Source: Mesocentrotus franciscanus (Eukaryota > Echinodermata > Echinoidea > Camarodonta > Strongylocentrotidae). From it: 64,000 nt of DNA. Each line of letters opens with the position of its first letter. Positions within the stretch are counted from its first letter, which is position 1. Of the stretch, positions 12,426-23,900 are shown one piece after another. Below the pieces are notes generated by a model. The model saw only the letters and a program-made list of their open reading frames with translations, made no database searches and was not told the origin of the DNA. The position numbers were made by a program, and so were the translations under genes. The stretch is from positions 1 to 64,000 of the forward strand of contig CP137686.1 in the NCBI GenBank assembly GCA_037976565.1. The letters run 5' to 3'.

Positions 12426-13136
12426 AGGGAAATCCAACCTTGATAGCAAACTTGTCTAGAATAAAGCAGAAAAATCGCAGAAGCATACTGATGAAAGTCT
12501 AAATGAAATCTGACAAAAAATAAGTAAGTTACGAATTATTGAAAGTTGCAATTACTATAGGTATGGGCTCTTCAAATTTGCTGAATTGATAATGTCTATG
12601 TGATGTAGTGGCGTACAACTTTCCCATGACTAAAATTTCTACTTTTCATAAATGTATGATTCGGGATGGTCTGTTCTTTTTTGAGGACCTGTAATAATGT
12701 ACTCTCCATGATATATTTTGAGTAGTGCCCCGAGGGTGAAGGCACTTGGAAGAAAAACAGAAAGAAGTGATATTTTTTGTACGCGACAAACGGGAGAGTA
12801 ATCCGTCACTACGTCACAATCCACTGACAAAATTGCCGATTTGAGATTCGCACAGATTCAAGATTCAAGATTCAAGATTCAAGATTCAAGATATTTTATT
12901 TTCATGTAAAAAATACATAAAATTTTTCTTCGGACTTATATAAGTGCTATACATGTACATAAATATATAAATACAGACAAAATAATCACATTTCAAACAT
13001 AACATTTAACAATCATCACAGTTTTAAAAAGGTTGCATTAAAAGTAATAATCTCATATTTCAAACTTTCGCCATTCTGTTTCTCTGATTTTTATGCTTTC
13101 ATTCAAATGAACTTATTAAAAGGGTTGGATTGCCCT
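12426..13136. mobile_element. TTAA-flanked inverted-repeat element with nested LINE tail
   Basis: The left end AGGGAAATCCAACC and the right end GGTTGGATTGCCCT form a short imperfect inverted repeat. TTAA stands outside both (12422-12425 and 13137-13140). Unit B lacks the element at the matching site (about 27738), where the flanks join directly. TTAA targets are used by piggyBac and Kolobok superfamilies; which one cannot be decided here. The ends resemble the fold-back element at 40612-41158, so they are probably one family. No transposase frame is present. Confidence 0.75.
12850..13060 (-). mobile_element. LINE 3' end with a 7-bp repeat tail
   Basis: On the minus strand the sequence ends AAAATAAAATATC followed by about five copies of TTGAATC (plus strand GATTCAA, 12852-12890). 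Short-repeat tails of this kind terminate CR1/L2-type LINEs. The insert is 5'-truncated to some 150-200 bp and sits inside the TTAA-flanked element. Its 5' limit is uncertain and no protein remains. Confidence 0.5.
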
Positions 13137-13140
13137 TTAA

Positions 13141-13660
13141 ACAAGAAAACATGCAGTATAGATCTAGGTCCATTTCGAAATGAATAAAACTTAGGATAAC
13201 TTTAGGAATTATATATGACTTGTTTAGGATATAAGTACAAGCCCTAAGCTCTAGTCATAATGTGAGCAATTTTTATTTAGCCAACCATAAATATACCGTC
13301 TCGGTTGCTTATCTCCGTAGGCAGAAATTCAAGTAGAATCTCAACAATCTGATATTTCATGAAGAAAAACTGTTCTGATTTTCCAGATTCCTTTTCTGGT
13401 CCGCCACTGTCCTGGTTCGCTATTTTACCGTTCAACTGGCGGACCGCTTCTATCAGTAGCCTTTTACCACAATTCCGCTCATCATTACACGTCTTATGAT
13501 TATGTATTCACGAAAATATGATGTATATTTATCATCAATTGACTCGTGATGATACGAATTAATGCAGGTTTTACACTGTCCTAAGCAACTCCAAAGCTAT
13601 CCTCATAAAAAAATTCATTAAACTATTTTTAAAAAAGACACACTATTTTCATTAAACATA
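13141..13660. other. 3' flank of gene 1, conserved with unit B
   Basis: No gene is seen, but the stretch aligns with 27770-28580 in unit B, including a GATTTTYCAGATTCCTTTTC block at about 13377 and 27961. Unit B carries some 350 bp of extra sequence here (about 28165-28490). Confidence 0.5.
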
Positions 13661-13664
13661 ACAT

Positions 13665-13670
13665 TTTATT
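13665..13670 (-). terminator. Probable poly(A) signal of gene 1
   Basis: AATAAA on the minus strand (plus-strand TTTATT), about 195 bp beyond the stop codon of gene 1. The matching hexamer is kept at 28584-28589 downstream of gene 2, which supports use. Cleavage itself cannot be seen. Confidence 0.5.
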
Positions 13671-13863
13671 TGACACGAAATTCATTTTGTCAGAAGTATA
13701 AAAACGAAAAAAGTAAAATTAAGTTTCATTTTATATACGAAATTTAATGTTCTTATTTCACTACATCTCTTGACAGCTTAACAACACACCTTTTCATTGC
13801 GACAGTGCATTACACAATAATGTCTGTTTACGATTTTTGTGACTGAAATTACAAGCAGGATAT

Positions 13864-15887
13864 TTAACGACCAGGCTTTTTTGGCTTTTTTGGCTTTTTT
13901 GGCTTTGGGGTCTTCAATTCATCTTTAAAATATTTGTCAAGCTCCTCCCATTGATCAGTGTTCAATTCTACAGGTGACTCCGAGAGTTTTCCACCGATGA
14001 GCTGCAGAATTGATTTTCTGAATGTTCTTTCTTGATTGATTTTGAAAGATTCCATCCTACTTTCTAGTCTTTCAGACGAGAGTTCAGCAGATTCAAAGTC
14101 ATGAGCGATCACACCCACCTTACGGCGACCTAAAAAAAAAAACAGGATACACATGATTTAGGTAAATAAGCTTTGTCTGTCATTTTGCAACTGAAAGCAG
14201 CCCATATACCAAACGAGTCTTACAAAAAAAAAACCAAAATATAAAGTATTGTAAGTTACAATACTTTATATGTTGGGGGTTTAAACTAGTTACAGTAATT
14301 CACGCATTATTATGCCTGCATTAATATCCCTTTGATAGTAACACACAGTAACAACCACCTCTTCAGACATCGGGGTGCTCTCTGTCACATTGTACCCATA
14401 CACGCCTATATGGATGGAAAGTTTAAGTTGTGAACTAATAGACCGGTTTACGAACTTATTCACATTTATGGATGTCTCTTTCCTGGGGACCTAGTGACGA
14501 GTTATTAACATTGTATTAATTAATTAACTACAATACTTGGAATCCAGTCTGCATACATTCCTTGTTGCTATGTCAAGAACAACCTTTATTTAAAAAGTAT
14601 CAACAAAATTGGAATATGATAGTTAACCGGTCTGTTACTTCTGCCAGGGGCGTAGACAACGGGGATGAGGGGATGCATCCCCACCTCACAAGGTGGGGAT
14701 GGCATGTACAATCATCCCCCCAGGTTTTGGGGAATGATATTTGCTTACTTAATAAGTCATAATGATGATAATAATAGTAATAATAATAATGATAACAATT
14801 ATAATATTAATAATAATAATAATTATGATGATGATGATAATAATCCTCATCATTATTGTAATTGTGTTTATTGTTATTAGCCGCATTCACACGGTGAAAG
14901 CCAATTCAGACGGTAAAAAAGAGAAAATCTTACAAGTATTTTGTGGTTATCTTGTGGTTTGGAAACCACAAGATAACCACAAGATTAATCGCGCATATTT
15001 TGCAGTGCGCGCAATCTCGTGGTGTGGAAACCAAAAGATAACCATGAGTTTTGCGTGTTCAAATGTCTCTATTATCTGATTAGCAACTGTTAATCAAGCT
15101 GTTTTGTTACTTTTGGTATGGGAATGAAGCAACAACTTTTTCTTTTCATCGAGACTACTTTTCAGGCACGAACCTAGTACTAGCAATACCTTCTCATATA
15201 TGATATGTATTATATTTATTTATTTATTTATTAGTTTATATCAGATTATATTACAGGTATATGATATTTATACATATATATATACATTATATGCATTTAT
15301 TTATTTATTTATTTATATATTTATATACACGTTATTTTCTCAAGTCGGTTTTTATTGAAATACATGTGTGGTCTGGCCCACTCGTGTTATAGGCATTATA
15401 CATTGTGTGCAAAATGCATCAGCGCAATCTAAAACAGAATAGAAAATGAATGTGATACAACAGTATACATAATAATTCGTGACAGAGAGTACCATACTAC
15501 TATCTTTATAACAAGTATTATTCAAACAAACATATATAATTATGTATAATCATGAATTGTTCAACTTCATGCTCCCACTATATGACTATTGTTACACTAA
15601 TACTGATATCAGGACTGACTGGTATACATTAGTTTGTTGTTAAGCTTGCAGCAGCTACATCTTTTCTGTATTGTTAACTATTTATTTATTTTTGTTTTAT
15701 TTAAGATGCACTTTGTTTTGTATTCATTTAAAGTATGTTGATTGATGCATGAAGACATAAGTTTGAAATGTTTAAAGAAGTTTGTTTCATGTAAAGCGCA
15801 GTGTGAATTTACCCTGTCTTGAAATGCGAGATAAAAGGAACCTATTAGTATTAGCATTATTATTTGTATTAGTATTATCTTTTATTT

Positions 15888-15945
<58 letters not shown>

Positions 15946-16494
15946 TATAAGACTGAGATCAAATAGAAGTAAATAATGCCCTAATTTGAATCGATGCAAT
16001 GCCGTTATGGTTCTGATTTCTTCACAAACTTACAAAGCAGTATTGTTACTCCATGGATCATAGTGATACTGTTTATGTTTTTTGTATCTGTATGTTAATG
16101 AGCCGCCAGCCAATATCCATCTATGGATACTATGCCTGTTTCTTTGAGGTAAAAAAGCATAGTATGTACGTATTCATTATGCTTTATAATGAACAGACAT
16201 ATTGTTCAAAGTTTAATCGTTATTTGTTTGTTGTTTATGTGTTCTATTCACAAATGGCCACAGAGGCTGTTTTCATTCATAACCACATACCCCTATCAAG
16301 ACAACAAAGACTATACCTGCGTGTACACAGTTGACATTGGTTTTTTTCTGAAGAGGTGTAACAGCAAAATTCACAGAGATAAATAAATACGTAGTGTGGT
16401 TCAATATGCAATACTATGTGTCAGTCCATTCTGTATTCGTATGCCACGGTGTGTAGATCTTGTCGATGTATGTCTGTCCATTCAAGGCGTAGTA

Positions 16495-16528
<34 letters not shown>

Positions 16529-19500
16529 TGTGTGTGTGTGCGCGTGAGTATGTGTGTGTGCGTGCACGCTTGTGTGTGTTATTTTACCTCATTAAGTATG
16601 CATCAGATTGCACGATTTCAAGTTCAAAATTGCAAAAGCTCCCTACCGTGGAGGGGGACACCCCTCCCACACCCTCCCCGCTCGGTCGCTTCGCTCCCTC
16701 GCTAGGGCGCTTCGCGCCCTCACTAGCGTTGGCAGCCCAGTCATCCCCCCCCAGGTGTACGAACCTGTCTACGCCACTGACTTCTGCTGTAATATATGTT
16801 TCTCCCTTCATAGGAATTTCTTTTTTTCTCTTCCAGCCATTGATAAACATTGTTACAAAACAAAATAACAATTGCCATTAATGTATGCATGGAGAAAAAT
16901 GCCGGTGAAAAAAAGAACAAATAGTAATCGAGGGTGCATAATTCAGCTTTCAAACCACATGTGCATTGCTGTAAGATCTAAAAACATTTCATAACTTAAT
17001 TGGGACAGATCTCATTGTACCGAAGTCATTATAACAATGCCTAGAGGATGCGGAACAATTTTAATGCGGAAGCAAGTTGCTCAAATCGAAGTGCCCGACG
17101 GCATTGACTTTATGCATAGAAACTTTCATCTATTTCTTATATGAATGGGGTCAATTTCCCACTCCCCCGACCAAATGCCTAGGTCATGCTTAGCGAAAAT
17201 ACATATAAATGACATTTTGTCCTATATTTACTTTCTCATTATAGAGTACCGAAGTGTGACGTCATATTAGCCAAGTTTTCAAGGTTGCTGGTTCAAAACA
17301 ATTTTGTGCTAGACAATGGCGTGGTGATCACACCAGCGCCAAATATCGAATTTGCCCTGCTCCATCCCGTTGCTTGAATGATGTCGCGGTGAACCTCATG
17401 CGAGGGCTCTGTTGTTTGGAACCAGTAAACTGAACGCCCGGGGTCACTCGCATACCAAAGTGGTATGCGTGCTCGTCACAGCACCTCAAAAACGGACCCT
17501 AAATGGCGTAATCAGTGTAGAAAATTTCGCCCCTTATCGGCGTACGGTTCTGTAAATCTCACCCCTAAATAGCGTAAGAAACTAAAATTGACCCCTAAAC
17601 GGCGTAAACTCTTAAATGACCCCTAAATGGCGTAAATTCTAAAAACAACCCCATAAATTGTGCAACACACCTACACAGTAATTAAGAAAGAATCCCAGGG
17701 GAAAGAGTTACATATGTGCCCCATGAAATTTACATGAAACATAATTTATTTCAATTTTGGCCTTTCATAATTAAAATCTTGCATATAAATATATATCGGA
17801 ATGCATACAGAACTTTTACTTCAATGGGCCCCTTAATCCCCACCTTCACCAAGCTAATAGTGTAATGTTAATTTTCACACTGAGGCATCATAGATTATAC
17901 ACTCTGGAAGCTATGCTGGTTCTTCATGGCTAATAAACTAACATGGCTCAGTAAAAAGTGCTTAGCCAATTTTGAATTAGAAATTTCAAATTAAAAACTT
18001 ACTCTATTGCAAACATACACAACAAGATTACTATGGCCGGCAGTGTTGTACCCCTATTACTCGGCTACACTGCGGGCTACACTGGCACCTACACAGAAGT
18101 AACAGTGTTGCTTCCTTAATTTGAAGTAGCTCTACTGCTACCTTGGAGTACCTGCAAACCCAGGTAATTCAAAGTCTTGGCGTAGAGCCCCGCGTAGAGA
18201 CTAGAAAAATCAAGGGAAATATATCTCTTCGGAGGAACTAATTTTAAAGAGACATGGGTAGTATACACGCAAATAAATGTCGGCGCTGGCATGGCCGAAA
18301 AGTGACCCTAAACGTTGAACTTGAAGTTGAAAAAAGATACCTAAACGTCGAAACTTAACCTGAAAAGCACCCTTTTTTCTAAAAACGTCGACGACGCCAA
18401 AAGGCCCAAAATCGACCCTTTTTTCGACTTTTTTTTAATGACGAGCACGCGTACCACTTTGGTACGCGAGTGACCCCACCAGTGGCGGATCCAGGGGGGG
18501 GCCCCCTCCCCTAGAAAAAAACAACAGGTAAAAACACCCTTTTTTTGAAAAAAAAAGAAGTTGGGCCCCCTCCCCTGGCGTTCAAGGGGGGGGGGGTGGC
18601 GGTGGAAAAAAAATAACCCTTCCCGTAGGGAAAAAATATTTTCCGGTGCCCAAAAAAAATAATTGTGCTCACTACCCCTGGCGCCCAAGGGGGTGGCGGT
18701 GGAAAAAATTACCCTTCCCGGAGGGAAAAAATTTTCGGGTGCCAATTTTTTTTTTTTTGCTCACTACCCCGACGAGCGAATATGACGTTAGCACTTCGGT
18801 ACTTTATTCCCTTGACAAGTAATACTCATTAAATGCTAACGTATGTGTATATCGGTAATAATGTCGTATAATTATAGTGTCTACACGGTGCTAAGATGAA
18901 TCACATCATCCATATTGCAGGAAGTCAATAGTAGATAGTGTGTAATCTTTAAAGGCTTCCATGGTGATTGTTTGAATTTATATTGCATCTTATTTTGAAT
19001 TGTACATATTTTGTTATTTTTGTATGTGATTTTTATTATGTATGCACGGACTTGCAGAAGAACAGCCATTAGCTGAAGCAAGTGATCCCTGTTGAAATAA
19101 AATAAAATGAAATGAAATGAAAATGAAAATGATGACTAGTTGGTTTAAAATGGCTTTTATTTCAATGATGATAGGCGATATCATCACAAATACGGTATCA
19201 TGAAAGGGGATAACATATTTTTTTGCGATGTACTACAATAAATGTAGTTATGTTTATTTGACGAGATGGAGAGTTTGTGTTTCACTTTTAAAGAAACATT
19301 CTGTATAGTTTTTAAAGAAACATTCTGTATAGCTCCTCTTTTTCGCCGTTACAAATCTTTTGTTGGAGAATGGGGGCAGAAATTAAAAAAAAAGGGTTTT
19401 ATCTTACCTAGTTTTTTCTTGGCTTTTCGTAAGAAGCCATCATAAAGAGCATCTGTGACATTGGTGATTGAAAATCGTCTGTTGTTGATAGAATGACAGA

Positions 19501-19690
19501 GCAACATGTAGTAGTGCTTTTCCAGCTTCATCTTTGACATGTCACTAAGGTTGTACGGGAGTTGAACAAATTTAACTTCTTCAACACAATCTGTCATCTT
19601 GTCCCTTATTTCCTGGATAAGACCTGCCACGTTGTCTTGGCGACTCCCGCTGTACACAGCCACTTTCACTTTCCGATCGGAAGACATTTC
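13864..19690 (-). CDS. Gene 1: 181-residue protein of an unrecognised tandem family
   Basis: Two coding exons, 19690-19408 (ATG at 19687-19685) and 14129-13864, join through a 5.3-kb GT-AG intron (donor GTAAGA, acceptor after a long T tract) at phase 1 inside a Gly codon. The 181-residue product starts MSSDRKVKVAVYSGS. Motifs in order are KVAVYSGS (about 7-14), LPYN, LLCHSI, the TNVTDALYDGFL region, VGVIAHDF just after the junction, SRMESF, LIGG and a Lys/Pro-rich C-terminus made from a short AAPKK-like DNA repeat. Alternating hydrophobic strands and amphipathic helices suggest a Rossmann-like cytosolic domain with a possible nucleotide-binding SGS loop (inference). There is no signal peptide or membrane segment. 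A non-coding 5' exon ending near 20430 is possible because the ATG lies 4 nt after an AG acceptor. I do not recognise the family. It is the intact partner of pseudogene 2. Confidence 0.75.
14645..16779. mobile_element. hAT-like element in the intron of gene 1
   Basis: The ends are CAGGGGCGTAGACA and, inverted at the right, CAGTGGCGTAGACAG. ACTTCTGC flanks both sides (14637-14644 and 16780-16787), an 8-bp target duplication typical of hAT transposition. Unit B has the empty site with a single copy of this word near 37127. Inside are only low-complexity tracts (ATA/ATG at 14763-14850, TTTA at 15215-15330, TTA at 15890-15945, TG at 16495-16570), a near-perfect hairpin at 14941-14982 and CTTCGCG-type palindromes near 16685-16725. 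No transposase frame is visible. Confidence 0.85.
16788..17439. other. Intron 1 of gene 1, conserved part
   Basis: 16788-17115 aligns with 37128-37465 of unit B. From about 17116 onwards the two copies have unrelated sequence up to the exon boundary near 19350, because each has acquired different insertions. No coding sequence is seen. Confidence 0.5.
17440..18477. mobile_element. 1.04-kb element with 39-bp inverted ends holding hairpins
   Basis: The terminal inverted repeats 17440-17478 and 18439-18477 begin GGGGTCACTCGC and agree at 37 of 39 positions. Within each lies a 9-bp stem, CGCATACCA-AAG-TGGTATGCG at the left and CGCGTACCA-AAG-TGGTACGCG at the right. The subterminal left region has a ~35-bp tandem repeat around CCCCTAAAYGGCGTAA (17510-17640). 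No target duplication is obvious and no transposase frame was found, so the superfamily is unknown. It has no counterpart in unit B. Confidence 0.75.
18480..18770. mobile_element. hAT-like CAGTGGCGGATCCAGG fragment
   Basis: CAGTGGCGGATCCAGG at about 18479 abuts the preceding element. It is followed by poly-G/poly-A rich sequence with two copies of a GGGGGTGGCGGTGGAAAAAA block (18590 and 18689) and TTGCTCACTACCCC at the right. The same end sequence recurs at 60010 and, decayed, at 49045. Boundaries at the right are not certain. Confidence 0.5.
18880..19135 (+). mobile_element. 5'-truncated LINE 3' end with (AAATG)n tail
   Basis: The segment ends in GCTGAAGCAAGTGATCCCTG, then GTTGAAATAAAAT and AAATG-type repeats (19098-19130). 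A GC-poor 3' UTR finishing in short tandem repeats on the plus strand is typical of a CR1/L2-like LINE insertion. No protein remains. Confidence 0.5.
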
Positions 19691-21117
19691 CTGTGTGCGT
19701 AAACATATTAAAGGGATAATAGTATTTATACATTACAACAATATATATGTATAAAGGATATTAATCCATTTAAATGGATTAGTTATGTTAATCTTCACGT
19801 GACTATTGCGAGGTTTGTTACATATGCCACCACTTCGCACTCTTTGCAATGATGCTAAACGTTTAAATCACATGACCATTTTTCCTCAGAAAAATCAACG
19901 TATGGGCAGAGGGACAGGTTATAGGAACATTTTAGTAAATGATTTCAGTACCTGTATTCTGCTTTATAATCATTATTCACAATAAAAACCACAGTACATA
20001 TACTACGATTCATTGTTGTATTTCCACACGGAATTGCATTTCCTTTCGATGGTACCATGGAGATGGGACATCGACGGCATATAGCTCCTCGTTCTTCTCT
20101 CTTTTGGTGATAGTAATTATGAATACATAACAACCGATGATGATTGATTGATGATGATTGATGATGATAATGATTATAAAAATAGGAATAATAATAATAA
20201 TATTATTAATAGTAATAATAGACCTTCTAACATTAATAACAATCTTCGGAGAGGATAGTCCCGGCATCGCAATATTAATGCAGTTCGAAATTTATTAATT
20301 AAATCAGCGGTTTTCACTGTTTTTCTTGAGTAAAGAGATATACTGTGCATGATATGACTATGAGACCAAACATGACGCACACAATACACACATGCAATAT
20401 TACTACTGTTTCCTGTAATATATACTTACTTGATTTTATGTTCACGCTTCAAGGAGACCAGAGCGGTGTGAGGAAAACACAAGGCAAGGCGTCAAGTCAA
20501 TTAAACGACAAGCTTAGCAAATATGTTTATTCCCGGAGAAATATAAGTTACTCCATTGTTATCGTCATATTTTGCGTACGTCTTGACTATAATACTATGT
20601 AGAGATGAATGCAGTGTGCAGTTAACATGAGCGCGCGAGACAAACATGAACTCGGGGAATCCCAATACTAGTAGCTCATTCAGATCAGCATAACGTTCGC
20701 GTGTGTAATGTGCACATGAATGTACAGGATCAAAGGCCATACCCCATTGCCTCACCCTACAACACTAATGGATCCCAATATCACTCCTGTCTCATCACAT
20801 GCATGTTTTTTTTTTAATTCCTTGTCTAAAAGAGTGCTGCGGGCGGGGTAAAGCAGGTTCATTATATAGGTGGGCTAAAACTACGTTAAAACAATGCCTC
20901 ACTGTTCATTTGATCAATAACCATGATAATCTTTTCCTCATCAATTAAGACTTAGCAGTTCATATTATATTTGAACATCACGATATCATACTAGACCTAT
21001 ATAGCTGTAGGCTTGTTTCATATGAATACCATCTGTCAGACGAGTGTTATCTGTCATGCTTAATGTTGCACACGAGGCCTCATTATTTTGCCTGACGCAG
21101 GAACGTTAATTTATGTG
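19691..21117. promoter_or_regulatory. Upstream region and possible 5' exon of gene 1
   Basis: The region aligns with 37978-39420 of unit B, including GAT/ATA microsatellites (20130-20220). On the minus strand a candidate donor, AATCAA followed by GTAAGTAT, ends a possible non-coding exon at 20430; both copies keep it (38745 in unit B). If used it would splice to the acceptor at 19690, leaving the ATG near the start of the second exon. A transcription start cannot be placed. Confidence 0.4.
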
Positions 21118-21679
21118 GTCTTTGGCAGTGGCGTAATGAGCAAAAAAGTTTGGGGGGGCTGGCAGACAAAAAATCTGCATCACCCCACTCTTACATGCAT
21201 GTCCCGCTGAACGTTTTTCAAAGTGGGTGGGGGGAGGCTAAAGTATTTACGATCAAGTATAGAGCGTAGTGTAAATTGGCGTGGGGTCTAGGGCAAAGCC
21301 CGGCAGGGGTCAAGGGGCAGAGTCCCCGGAAGCTCAGGGGGTATATATGGGCATCTAATTACGGTCAGATGAGCATATTTTGATACCTCATTATTTTGTG
21401 ACACTGGCAGGTCACTATTCTTTCTTAGTTTCTCTCTTTCTTTGCTATTTCTCTTTAGCAGGTGCGGATCTATCCTTTTGCAAAGGGGGGGGGTGACCAA
21501 ATGACGATGCTGAGCATCGTCCACGAGCCGCGAAGCGGCGAGGCGATTTTTTTTTTTTTTTTTTTTAGGGGCTATTTTGAACCTCCCGGCCCGTATGTGA
21601 TGTTTTCCTGGCATCTAATACCACGATGAAGTCCATAAAAAGCAGTGCTTGATAACGACTTTTTAAATCAAGTAACAGT

Positions 21680-22930
21680 TAAAACAATTTGACCCAATGA
21701 CGATGTGGAGCATCGTCCACGAGCCGCGTAGCGGCGAGGCGATTTGGGGCTATTTTGAACCCCCATACGTGATGCGGAGCTTCGTCCACGAGCCGCGTAG
21801 CGGCGAAGCGATTTGGGGAGGGGCTATTTTGAACCCTCGTAAGTGATGTTTTCCTGGCATCTACTAACACAATGGAGAACATAAAGCAGTGCACGATAAC
21901 GTCTTTTAAATCAAGTAACAGTTTAAACAGTTTGACCAAGTGACGATGCAGAGCATCTCGACGAGCCGCGTAGCGGCGAGGCGATTTTGGGCTATTTTGA
22001 ACCCCGTAAGTGATGTTTTCCTGGCATCTACTAACACAATGGAAACCATAAAAGCAGTGCAGGATAACGTCTTTTTAAATCAAGTAACAGTTAAAACAAT
22101 TTGACTCAATGACGATGCGGAGCATCGTCCACGAGCCGCGTAGCGGCGAGGCGATTTTTTGGGGCTATTTTGAACCCCCATACGTGATGCGGAGCTTCGT
22201 CCACGAGCCGCGTAGCGGCGATGCGATTTGGGGAGGGGCTATTTTGAACCCTCGTAAGTGATGTTTTCCTGGCATCTACTAACACAATGGAGACCATAAA
22301 AAGCAGTGCAGGATAACGTCATTTTAAATCAAGTAACAGTTTAAACAGTTTGACCAAGTGACGATGAATAGCATCTCGACGAGCCGCGTAGCGGCGAGGC
22401 GATTTTTGGGCTATTTTGAACCCCGTAAGTGACGTTTTCCTGGCATCTACTAACACAATGGAGACCATAAAAAGCAGTGCTTGATAACGTCTTTTAAATC
22501 AAGTAACAGTTAAAACAATTTGACTCAATGACGATGCGGAGCATCGTCTGCGAGCCGCATAGCGGCGAGGCGATTTTGGGGGGCTATTTTGAACCCCATA
22601 CGTGATGCGGAGCTTCGTCCACGAGCCGCGTAGCGGCGATGCGATTTGGGGGAGGGGGCTATTTTGAACCCTCGTAAGTGATGTTTTCCTGGCATCTACT
22701 AACACAATGGAGACCATAAAAAGCAGTGCAGGATAACGTCATTTTAAATAAAGTAACAGTTTAAACAGTTTGACCTTGGGACGATGCAGATCGAGCATCC
22801 TCGACGAGCCGCATAGCGGCGAGGCGATTTGGGGCTATTTTGAACCCCCGTAAGTGGTGTTTTCCTGGCATCTACTAACACATTGGAGACCATAAAAGCA
22901 GCATGATAACGTCTTTTAAATCAAGTAACA
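21680..22930. repeat. ~418-bp higher-order tandem array with paired palindromes
   Basis: TTTTCCTGGCATCTA recurs near 21601, 21849, 22018, 22263, 22436, 22683 and 22860, so long (~247 bp) and short (~172 bp) units alternate in a ~418-bp dimer. Each unit contains the back-to-back palindromes GACGATGCGGAGCATCGTC and GCCGCGTAGCGGC, then GAGGCGATTTGGGG. Long units have a second such pair. Frames read through on the minus strand only because of the repetition. Confidence 0.85.
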
Positions 22931-22954
22931 GTTTAATACACAGTAATATCCAGA

Positions 22955-23040
22955 GTTATCATGTGTTTGGTTAAGTTACCAAATGAGTTGAATCTCTTCT
23001 CACAATATTTGTACTTGAAAGGTTTCTCTCCAGTGTGCGT
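22955..23040 (-). pseudogene. C2H2 zinc-finger fragment inside the hAT-like element
   Basis: The minus strand encodes the linker HTGEKPF followed by KYKYCEKRFNSFGNLTKH, one C2H2 finger with its inter-finger linker. The first zinc Cys has become Tyr (KYKY where KCKYC would be usual) and the final His is the last recognisable residue. There is only one finger, and poly-T and transposon sequence flank it. It is most simply a captured, dead piece of a host zinc-finger gene. Confidence 0.75.
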
Positions 23041-23415
23041 TTTTTTTTTTTTTTTGGCGGCCCAAGGGGGTTTAAACCCCTAACTCCCCGTAGATCCGCG
23101 CCTGTTTAGTATACTTTTTCCAAAAAGTGGGGGCGGAGCTCGAGGTCCCGGAGCCCCGTTGTTCTGCGGGCCCTGCCATGTAGGCCTCTAAATAAGCATA
23201 TTTCTTGCCTGACTGCAAATTTAGGAATTTGTAATTTTCCAACAAACGCATAAAAAGTATAATTTACTAAAAAGTGAGGAAAAATCTCGGATAATTATGT
23301 CATTTCAGCAACATTTGTAAATCACCGGTATCGAATTAGAAATGAACCACGTTTGAATTTTATTGTGACACTGGCAGGACACTAATTGGCTCACCCCCAT
23401 CAGTACGCCAGTGTC

Positions 23416-23900
23416 CCCCCGATCTACACCTTGTTGGCGGGAAAATCGCAACTGATCTCCCTACCTATCTTCTTTCTCTTTCTTTCCTTACCTTTCCCTC
23501 CCCTTTCCTTTCCCTTCCCTTCCTTCTCTCTCTTTTAGATTTGCTAGGGGCATGGGCCTTTCGCCCCGATCCACATGTTGTTGGCGGAATTAAACGCATC
23601 TGATCTCCCTTCTTTTCACCCTTTTCTTTTCTTCTTCCTCTTTTTTGTTCCTTTTAGCTCTCCTCTTTCCCTTTCCCTTCTCTCTCTTTTTTTTGAGGGG
23701 GCGGGGGAGAGGCAAGGGCCTTTGCCCCCCTCTGATCCACAACTTGTTGGCGGGAAATATGCAACTGATATCCCCCTTCTATTTTTTTCTTCTTCCTCTT
23801 TTTTTCCTTCCCTTTATCTCCTCTTTTCCTTTTTTTCTTTCTCTCTCTCTCTTTTTTTCTTTTTCTTTGGGGGGCCCGCTCGCCCCCTGGATCCGCGCCT
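23416..23900 (+). repeat. Three ~155-bp units with long pyrimidine tracts
   Basis: TTGTTGGCGG recurs near 23431, 23578 and 23742. Each occurrence is preceded by a GATCYACA word and followed by GCAACTGATMTCCC-like sequence and CT-rich tracts. Long open frames here are low complexity (Ser/Phe/Leu or Lys/Arg) and not credible proteins. Confidence 0.7.

Noticed and set aside
16396..16881. 161-codon frame with CV/VC repeats
   Set aside because: It comes from a TG microsatellite and transposon end; no domain or splice context.
21700..22720. Minus-strand frames starting MVSIVLVDARKTS in three units
   Set aside because: They follow the tandem DNA unit, are broken by unit-length changes and include the palindrome sequence; not a conserved protein.
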